A DNA stretch of 5,063 nucleotides from Chitinophagaceae bacterium. GTDB lineage: Bacteria; Bacteroidota; Bacteroidia; Chitinophagales; Chitinophagaceae. A model generated the notes under the pieces. The model searched no databases. It worked only from the letters and a program-made list of their open reading frames with translations, and was not told the origin of the DNA. The DNA is taken from assembly GCA_025455205.1 (NCBI GenBank), contig JALOMZ010000183.1, positions 1 to 5,063 of the forward strand. Direction: 5' to 3'. Made by a program: the position numbers and the translations under genes. Of the stretch, positions 1 through 5,063 are shown in pieces. Numbering within the stretch: the stretch's first letter is position 1; each line of letters starts with the position of its first letter.

Positions 1-2061
1 CTTGAGTTTGTAGGTGGGATAATTGTTGTAGAGGCTGATGGCTGCTGCCGGATCGCTGAATGCCCGGAAAGACCAGTAGTTTTCAAACCACAGATTGTCG
101 TTGGGTGTATTGCTCAGCACGCCCGTTTTAACCGTCATGTCGTTCCAGAGCGCCTGTGCATAAGTTTTATTATGACCCAGGTACAGATGGGAGCCTGTTA
201 ATGGAAACATTTCAATGCCATACATAGCTGCAATGTCACCTGTCCAGAAGGTGTTCCGGTCGTACCCATTGCTCCACACCCGGGCACACATCATTTGTGA
301 ATAGGTAGGCGCAAAATTGCGGTCGTTCATGTCAAACCAGTATTCCTCAATGGCGGTTTGCTCCGTGGTGTACAGGTAGATGCCTAAATCGCGGATGGCC
401 GTATTGCCGGTAAGCGTACCCCAGTGAATAAGCGATGCATTGAAGTTCATGGCTTCTGAGGATGATTCCTGGTTGTTGCCATGCGGTTCGTTGTTCAATT
501 GTCCCGATGCAAAACTGTGACCGGCATATGGATGGAAGTTGCGGAGAAAGGGAAACATGGTATTGGACCTTTCCCAGTTGGCCACATCTTTCACCAGCAT
601 ATTCACCATGGGCCCCCAGCTGGCAGCCCAGCCAGGCTGATACTGCTCCACGGCAGCCGCGGCGTTGATGAAATTGGCATAGTGAAAGTGGTGATCATTG
701 ATATTGGCATCCGATGAATATCCGGCAGGATAGCCAATGAGGGTGGTCCAGGTATTGCTGTAGTAAAACACAAAAGCGTTTTCGCCCTGCACGGCTTGCA
801 GCCAGTTTTCCAGCCTTGTCTTTACGGTATTAATGAGTTTATCCCTTGCCGCTGTATTGCCCATCTGGTCGGCAATTTTAGCCACCTGTACCAATTTGTT
901 CATAGCCAGCCCTTCATTGTAGGAATCGGTCCAGGTGGCAAGGCTGGAATTCTTTACCAGGTCTATTTTACTGTTGAGGGCGGCGGGATCAAATCCGCTG
1001 CTGTATTTGGCCATTCCCGGTATGGCGGAGAGCACGCCTTTGAATGTATTTTGGACGACGAAGGAATTGGCCGCCAACATTTTCATCTGGCCCCTGGCTG
1101 TGGCATACGCATAGGCCCCCGGCTGCGGCGAACCTGCACCCAGGTGGGCCCATTGGTGCGGCAACAATCCCAGCAGCACACTGGATCCGCTTCCTTCCTT
1201 TACATCGGTGGTAACGGTAAAAGTGGATTGCAGGGTTGCGGACGATTCATTGTAATTCCAGCTCACGGCGGTATTGGCCGGAAAAACATACGCGTATTGC
1301 TTGTAGTCATTGGCCACCGTAGCAGCATTAACGCCTGCCGGCAACATGGCCACGGAGAAATAATTCTTGCCGGCCAGGGTAGACGTGTAGGTACTTCCTG
1401 CATTCGACCACACAGACCCCACCGGTGCATACACGGCAAAATTGGCGCCGCTGATGGAATTGGTGATCAGCAGCATTTCGCCCTGTACCGAAACGGTTCC
1501 TGTGTTCACCACTACAGAGGCCATATCTGAGCTGCCCTTGGTGCAATACACGAAGGGCATGCCCATGCCCATGGTGGCATTGAAGGAGCGGCCCGACTGG
1601 CTCCAGCTGGCAGTGACTGTCCAGTCGGAGTAATCAGACACCGTGGGATAGGTGCCCGATAGTCCGCTTACGCCCACCACCAAAGGCTGTTCCGGTCCCA
1701 TGGGTTGGCGGGTATCGTTGGCACCCAGTCCCAGGAAGGTATAGCTTATAACCATTCCGCTGGAACTCCCCTTCATGGAAAGGGGATAGTTGTAGAGATT
1801 GGCATCGTTATATGTGAGCAGGCCTGTCCACCAGTCGTTGGTAACAATGGGTTTGGCGGCCGCTGCACCCGAAACCCTGGGCGTTCCGCTGGGCGGCAGG
1901 TTCCTGTTGGCTGCATCAAGCGGGGGCAACTGGGTGGTGTAACTACCGCTGCCTGCGGAAACGATCTGGGCCAGCAGGGCGTTTGGCAATGCCACTATAG
2001 CCAGCAACAGAACACCGGTGCAGACGTAATTCAACCATGGTTGTGATGCATTTCGATTCAT
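1..2061 (-). CDS. Secreted GH81 endo-beta-1,3-glucanase, 3' end beyond the window
   Basis: This gene encodes a glycoside hydrolase of family 81, inverting enzymes that cut beta-1,3-glucans such as laminarin, curdlan and fungal wall glucan internally. The 687 visible codons hold no stop, so the C-terminus lies outside the window. Residues 1-31 form a type I signal peptide with a hydrophobic core and a likely cut after ALLA, so the enzyme is exported. The N-terminal half has the family's TNDWWTG-like start (residues 74-80) and a PHQW motif (301-304). The C-terminal catalytic part has NDHHFHY with the likely acid Asp456, a GHS motif at 514-516, and NNQESSSEAMN with Glu532 and Glu536. The Asp456 to Glu532 spacing (76) and the paired glutamates four apart fit the known GH81 active-site layout. 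The ATG at 2061 is the only possible ATG start, because an in-frame stop lies at 2092-2094 with no ATG between. No clear ribosome binding site is seen. The missing tail could hold a binding module or a type IX secretion signal. The family call is firm; the exact substrate is inferred. Confidence 0.94.
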   Translation of the reverse strand, partial: MNRNASQPWLNYVCTGVLLLAIVALPNALLAQIVSAGSGSYTTQLPPLDAANRNLPPSGTPRVSGAAAAKPIVTNDWWTGLLTYNDANLYNYPLSMKGSSSGMVISYTFLGLGANDTRQPMGPEQPLVVGVSGLSGTYPTVSDYSDWTVTASWSQSGRSFNATMGMGMPFVYCTKGSSDMASVVVNTGTVSVQGEMLLITNSISGANFAVYAPVGSVWSNAGSTYTSTLAGKNYFSVAMLPAGVNAATVANDYKQYAYVFPANTAVSWNYNESSATLQSTFTVTTDVKEGSGSSVLLGLLPHQWAHLGAGSPQPGAYAYATARGQMKMLAANSFVVQNTFKGVLSAIPGMAKYSSGFDPAALNSKIDLVKNSSLATWTDSYNEGLAMNKLVQVAKIADQMGNTAARDKLINTVKTRLENWLQAVQGENAFVFYYSNTWTTLIGYPAGYSSDANINDHHFHYANFINAAAAVEQYQPGWAASWGPMVNMLVKDVANWERSNTMFPFLRNFHPYAGHSFASGQLNNEPHGNNQESSSEAMNFNASLIHWGTLTGNTAIRDLGIYLYTTEQTAIEEYWFDMNDRNFAPTYSQMMCARVWSNGYDRNTFWTGDIAAMYGIEMFPLTGSHLYLGHNKTYAQALWNDMTVKTGVLSNTPNDNLWFENYWSFRAFSDPAAAISLYNNYPTYKLK

Positions 2062-2161
2062 GAATGTTTCTTGAGGGATGAATACAGGGCATCACAAACA
2101 GATGAGGCCTTGGTTTAATGTGTTAGTACATAAGCGGATGCAATTGGAACTTTTACTTTTT

Positions 2162-2196
2162 CGCCGCCGCTGTTGGTGTTATCACCAGCGACGGCG
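2162..2196. repeat. Imperfect hairpin in the symporter-GH81 gap
   Basis: The arm 2162-2178 pairs with 2183-2196 around a four-base loop (TTAT, 2179-2182). There is a 5-bp GC-rich base, one mismatch (2167/2191), a 4-bp block, a 3-base bulge and a 4-bp top. It lies about 45 bases after the symporter stop codon. On the coding (minus) strand it is followed by AAAAAGTAAAAG rather than a T run, so it is not a normal intrinsic terminator. A role in mRNA stability or 3'-end processing is possible but unproven. Confidence 0.55.
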
Positions 2197-2211
2197 TGAC
2201 GGAGCGCCGTC
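2190..2211. repeat. Perfect 7-bp inverted repeat sharing an arm with the adjacent hairpin
   Basis: GACGGCG (2190-2196) pairs exactly with CGCCGTC (2205-2211) across an 8-base loop. The arm 2190-2196 is also used by the larger hairpin at 2162-2196, so the two structures exclude each other. This could form a switch-like arrangement after the symporter stop codon, or it may be a chance product of a GC-rich patch. No T-run follows on the coding strand. Confidence 0.5.
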
Positions 2212-2240
2212 AGTACGGCTAAACGGAAGATCATACGCCA

Positions 2241-3662
2241 TCAAGCCTTCCGCTTCGCCAGCTCTGCCTTGATCTGGTTTGCTTTTTCTTCGGAGAGATC
2301 ATAGTCCCACATCACCCAGATGGCAATGAGTGTACCGAGAATGGGAAGTCCGGAGAAAGCCAGTCGCAAACCGGTGATGGCCGTTTCACTCTGTGTGGGT
2401 GCGCCGGAATCAAATCCCACAGCGGCCATGATCACGCCTGTGAGCAAACCGGCTATGGCAAAACCGAATTTTACCATCCACCAGTAGATGGCGCCGAATA
2501 TGCCTTCCCTTCTCTTACCGGAAGTGAGTTCATCCATGTCGCATACGTCGGCCGTCATAGACATCATGAGGGTGAACAGACTGCCGATGCCAAAGGAGAA
2601 CAGCGGCAGGGCAAACAGGAACATATAGGGCTTGCCGGGAATGAAGAGGAACCAGAACAGGATGTAGCCTACAATGGAAATGCTTTGCGACAGCAAAAAG
2701 GCATTCTTTTTGCCCAGCTTCTTTGACATGGCGGCCACAATCGGGATCACGATAAAAGTGGTACCCAGGGCGCCCACAGATCCAAAGAGGGTAGGCCAGA
2801 TGCCGGCCGCTTCGGTGTTGCCGTTGAACAGCCGGTACACAATGATGAAGAAGGTAAAGCCCGCCACTGTGTTGAACGCGTTATAGATCAGGAAGGTGGC
2901 AATGCACAGCTTTCGGAAAGGCTTGATGATGAAGGCTTCCTTGAAACTGAGCAGGATATCCTTCAGGCTGGCCCCAATGGTTTTCATGGTCAGTGGCTTC
3001 AGGCTATGGTCGTCTTTGGTTGATTTGCCTTTTATAAAAACGGCAGGTGTCAACGCCAACAGCATACAGGCAGCGCCTACCCAGATGGCCAGGGTGCGGG
3101 TGGCCGTATCAGCATTTACAAACCACTTGGGTTCATACATGATCACCCAGAACCAGGGCGCTATCACCCAGGCCCATTGGCCGATCCACTGGGCAATGGC
3201 CATGATGCTGGTGCGCTCGTGAAAATCATCGCTCATTTCATAGCCCATGGCCACATAGGGAACACTGAACAAGGAGTAGGCGAAATAGAATACGAAGGAC
3301 CAGAACAGGAAATAGATGAAATTGAAATTGACGCCATTCTCCCGGTGCAATTGCCACATCACCACAAAAGAAATACCCAGCAGGATGCCCCCGGCAAACA
3401 CATATTGCCTTCTGCGGCCCCAAATCGATTTGGTATTATCTGTAATAAAACCCATGATGGGATCAAAAAATGCATCGAATATCCTGGGCAGGAAAAACAG
3501 GATGCCCCACATCCAGGCAGGGAAACCCAGATCCTGTACCAGCACCACCATGAATATGCTCAGGGCAGCCGGAAACATCTGGTTGGCCAGCATGCCCAAA
3601 CCAAAGGCGATCTTCTGGCCCATAGGTACAATGGCTTTGGAGCCTGACGTGTTTACTGACAT
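2241..3662 (-). CDS. GPH/MelB-type sugar:cation symporter (MFS superfamily)
   Basis: This 473-residue protein is a complete inner-membrane transporter of the glycoside-pentoside-hexuronide family, to which MelB belongs. About twelve hydrophobic segments span it, with a hydrophilic central loop around residues 211-245 between two six-helix halves. The family signature after helix 2 is intact: R60, D63, D67-P68, G71, D75 and GRRR at 82-85. D63 and D67 align by motif with MelB Asp55 and Asp59 of the cation site. The later ADVCDMDELTSGKRREGIFG region (371-390) followed by K398 matches the MelB segment with Lys377. Cation-coupled uptake is therefore likely, though the ion (Na+ or H+) and the sugar are not readable. 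Lying between two beta-1,3-glucanase genes, it probably imports glucose or short beta-glucosides such as laminaribiose; this is inference. The ATG at 3662 is the only ATG start after an upstream in-frame stop. It begins 95 bases after the GH17 gene and ends 179 bases before GH81. No frameshift or missing key residue is seen. Confidence 0.92.
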   Translation of the reverse strand: MSVNTSGSKAIVPMGQKIAFGLGMLANQMFPAALSIFMVVLVQDLGFPAWMWGILFFLPRIFDAFFDPIMGFITDNTKSIWGRRRQYVFAGGILLGISFVVMWQLHRENGVNFNFIYFLFWSFVFYFAYSLFSVPYVAMGYEMSDDFHERTSIMAIAQWIGQWAWVIAPWFWVIMYEPKWFVNADTATRTLAIWVGAACMLLALTPAVFIKGKSTKDDHSLKPLTMKTIGASLKDILLSFKEAFIIKPFRKLCIATFLIYNAFNTVAGFTFFIIVYRLFNGNTEAAGIWPTLFGSVGALGTTFIVIPIVAAMSKKLGKKNAFLLSQSISIVGYILFWFLFIPGKPYMFLFALPLFSFGIGSLFTLMMSMTADVCDMDELTSGKRREGIFGAIYWWMVKFGFAIAGLLTGVIMAAVGFDSGAPTQSETAITGLRLAFSGLPILGTLIAIWVMWDYDLSEEKANQIKAELAKRKA

Positions 3663-3691
3663 AAGTATTGCTTTTAAGTAGAGGTGTAGTG

Positions 3692-3709
3692 GTTTTTCTT
3701 GTTTTTCTT
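3692..3709. repeat. Two tandem copies of a 9-base T-rich unit (A-rich on the coding strand)
   Basis: GTTTTTCTT occurs twice back to back (3692-3700 and 3701-3709). On the coding strand this reads as two AAGAAAAAC units directly downstream of the 7-bp hairpin and about 30-47 bases before the symporter start. Such A-rich leaders are common before Bacteroidota genes, which seldom use Shine-Dalgarno pairing, and may help ribosome loading. No specific protein site is recognised. Confidence 0.5.
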
Positions 3710-3728
3710 GCCTGCAAACCGGCAGGCA
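3709..3728. repeat. 7-bp hairpin in the GH17-symporter gap
   Basis: TGCCTGC (3709-3715) pairs perfectly with GCAGGCA (3722-3728) across a six-base loop. It lies between the GH17 stop and the symporter start. On the coding strand it is followed by A-rich, not T-rich, sequence, so it does not fit an intrinsic terminator and read-through into the symporter is plausible. It may act as an intercistronic mRNA structure; this is inference. Confidence 0.55.
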
Positions 3729-3757
3729 TGCTATCTTTTAGAAATGCTGTTTTGTGT

Positions 3758-5023
3758 TCATTTTTTATTGACGAGGGCAGGCGGTACTTGTATCTCTTTC
3801 CACATCAAAGCACTGTTGCCGCCATAGGTTTTGGTAATGGCCTTCCCGTCGCGGGTCAATCCCTTGAACACCCCTTTGTCCACCAGTTCCCAGAGCGCAT
3901 ACTTCGCCTGGCCCTGCAGGTTGATCAGGCCAAAATGGTTTTCAGAACCCAATGGATTCTTTTCATCCTTCCATTGCTCATCGAATGCTTCAAAATAGAA
4001 GCAGCTGATGCCTGCTTTGTTGGTCCATTCGCGCATATGCTTGTAGTACAAAGCTGATTTGTATTCATCCGTTGCTTTCGATCCCTGGTTGCCGTAAAAC
4101 TCATTCGACTGGCTGGCCCAGCCTGTTTCGCCAATATGAATGGGCTTTTCCACGCCCAGCGACTGCAGGTAGCTTCTTACACTGTTGTATTGGGAAATGG
4201 CATAGTCCCTGGCCCTGAGCATGGCAGCATCTATCTTCTGTTGCTCAGTAAGATGTTCTTCTCCTGCGGCCACCCCCCAGAACTGCGGGTTGTAGTGGGT
4301 ATCATGCATGGGATAGGTATGCATGGAGACATAGTCCACGGCCTTGATCAGTTTTACCAGGTCCTCCGTTTTGTATTCTCCCGTAGCACCACCCCAGGAG
4401 GCAAAATTGTCTGAACTGGTGATCCACAGATTGGAGGGGAGTTCGCCTTTCTTTTTCAGGTCCTGCAGGTGGTTTACCCATTTCAGGATAACGCCTGCCT
4501 GCACATGATAAGCAGTGGCCCATTTTACCATGGCCTCATTGCCCACGGCAATGATCTTGATGATGTCGGGGTATTGTTTGGTGAGCTCCACGGCCCGGGC
4601 TATTTCCACGGCATTCCTTTCGCTCTCACCATAGTGGTCGGGCTTGGCGGTCCAGGCATCCTTGCAGTCGATCCAGGCGCCCAGCATGACATACATTTCA
4701 AAGGCAGGATTCTCCTTCTTCAATTCCGTGATGGCCTTCAGGATATTGGCCGCCTCTTCCAGATGCACATTGTAGGTGCGCAACAGTCTGATGTCCATGG
4801 CAGACAATATTCTCATGTCTTCCTTCAGCTGTGCAATGGTAGGCTGTATATCCCGGGTTTTCTGGCGATAGCCCCCGTAGGAAATGGCCAGGTAGTTGGA
4901 GTCGCCCAGTATTTCTTGGGCGCTCTTTGAGGCGTTGGCTTGCTGCTTATTACCGGTTGATGCACACGATAAGCCTGGCAGGAGTAGCAGGAGGGAGGCC
5001 AGGTATGGCAATAAGTATTTCAT
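3758..5023 (-). CDS. GH17-family beta-1,3-glucanase-like protein, probable lipoprotein
   Basis: This 421-residue protein is a family 17 glycoside hydrolase, a retaining TIM-barrel group acting on beta-1,3-glucans and their oligosaccharides. The barrel covers roughly residues 40-395. The acid/base is Glu163 in AVGNEAMVKW and the nucleophile is Glu299 in IGETGWAS. Their spacing of 136 agrees with classical GH17 enzymes. Other family-like stretches are ISYGGYR (47-53), LRTYNVH (81-87), HTYPMHD (235-241) and FYFEAFDEQWK (342-352). The N-terminus has a hydrophobic run ending in GLSC with Cys20, followed by a polar linker, which suggests lipidation and attachment to the envelope. The lipobox is imperfect (Gly at -3, Leu at -2), so simple cleavage or periplasmic release is an alternative. 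The ATG at 5023 is fixed by an in-frame TAA at 5036-5038, and the next in-frame Met is residue 70, inside the barrel. It is the first gene of the visible cluster and is followed by the sugar symporter. Exo- or endo-action cannot be told from sequence; trimming of oligosaccharides made by GH81 is inferred. Confidence 0.92.
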   Translation of the reverse strand: MKYLLPYLASLLLLLPGLSCASTGNKQQANASKSAQEILGDSNYLAISYGGYRQKTRDIQPTIAQLKEDMRILSAMDIRLLRTYNVHLEEAANILKAITELKKENPAFEMYVMLGAWIDCKDAWTAKPDHYGESERNAVEIARAVELTKQYPDIIKIIAVGNEAMVKWATAYHVQAGVILKWVNHLQDLKKKGELPSNLWITSSDNFASWGGATGEYKTEDLVKLIKAVDYVSMHTYPMHDTHYNPQFWGVAAGEEHLTEQQKIDAAMLRARDYAISQYNSVRSYLQSLGVEKPIHIGETGWASQSNEFYGNQGSKATDEYKSALYYKHMREWTNKAGISCFYFEAFDEQWKDEKNPLGSENHFGLINLQGQAKYALWELVDKGVFKGLTRDGKAITKTYGGNSALMWKEIQVPPALVNKK

Positions 5024-5063
5024 ATGGTCAATTGTTTATAGTAACGAGTTCACAGATACGTGG

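Noticed and set aside
796..1530. A 244-codon open frame on the plus strand
   Set aside because: It lies wholly antisense to the GH81 coding sequence, which has clear family motifs and a signal peptide. The antisense translation shows no recognisable domain and has the odd Gly/His/Ile/Arg-rich make-up of a shadow frame.
1553..1575. Short GGGCATG-type repeat and palindrome
   Set aside because: It lies inside GH81 and simply encodes alternating Met-Gly residues; there are too few copies to be a functional repeat.
2155..2240. Intrinsic terminator after the symporter
   Set aside because: Hairpins are present, but on the coding strand they are followed by an A-rich rather than T-rich tract, so the usual terminator pattern is not met.
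2078..2272. A 64-codon plus-strand frame across the symporter-GH81 gap
   Set aside because: It overlaps the symporter end in antisense, has an Arg/Cys-rich composition caused by the hairpin repeats, and has no ribosome binding site.
3177..3681. Overlapping plus-strand open frames of 121 and 156 codons opposite the symporter start
   Set aside because: Both are antisense to the well-supported GPH symporter, overlap each other in different frames and show no family-like sequence.
4469..4930. A 153-codon plus-strand open frame opposite the GH17 gene
   Set aside because: It is antisense to conserved GH17 sequence including the catalytic acid/base region and resembles no protein family.
5024..5063. 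Promoter upstream of the GH17 gene
   Set aside because: The 40 visible bases are AT-rich in part, but I see no TTTG / TAnnTTTG pair at suitable spacing typical of Bacteroidota promoters; the real promoter may lie beyond the window.

Overview
The window looks like a Bacteroidota chromosome fragment, probably from a Chitinophagaceae- or Flavobacteriia-like polysaccharide degrader. The evidence is the gene content, the absence of clear Shine-Dalgarno sequences before any start, the moderate base composition, and a GH17 protein of the type seen in Bacteroidota laminarin loci. The genus cannot be fixed from the sequence alone.

All three genes lie on the minus strand and are read from right to left. 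First comes a GH17-family beta-1,3-glucanase-like protein with an N-terminal lipoprotein-type signal (5023 to 3758). A 95-base gap follows, then a GPH/MelB-type sugar:cation symporter of the inner membrane (3662 to 2241). After a 179-base gap comes a secreted GH81 endo-beta-1,3-glucanase (from 2061, running off the left edge). The GH81 gene is the largest in the window, but it is open at its 3' end, with 687 codons visible and no stop. Both gaps contain inverted repeats. On the coding strand each is followed by an A-rich tract, so neither looks like a classical intrinsic terminator, and co-transcription of the three genes is plausible.

Together the genes suggest a small beta-1,3-glucan (laminarin-, curdlan- or fungal-wall-type) utilisation cluster. 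GH81 would cut the polymer internally outside the cell, GH17 would trim oligosaccharides at the envelope, and the symporter would carry the released sugar or short glucosides across the inner membrane. This division of labour is inferred from families and signals. No SusC/SusD pair, regulator, RNA gene, CRISPR array or mobile element is visible here. I found no convincing evidence for a previously undescribed system; the most open points are the intergenic structures and the unseen C-terminus of the GH81 protein.
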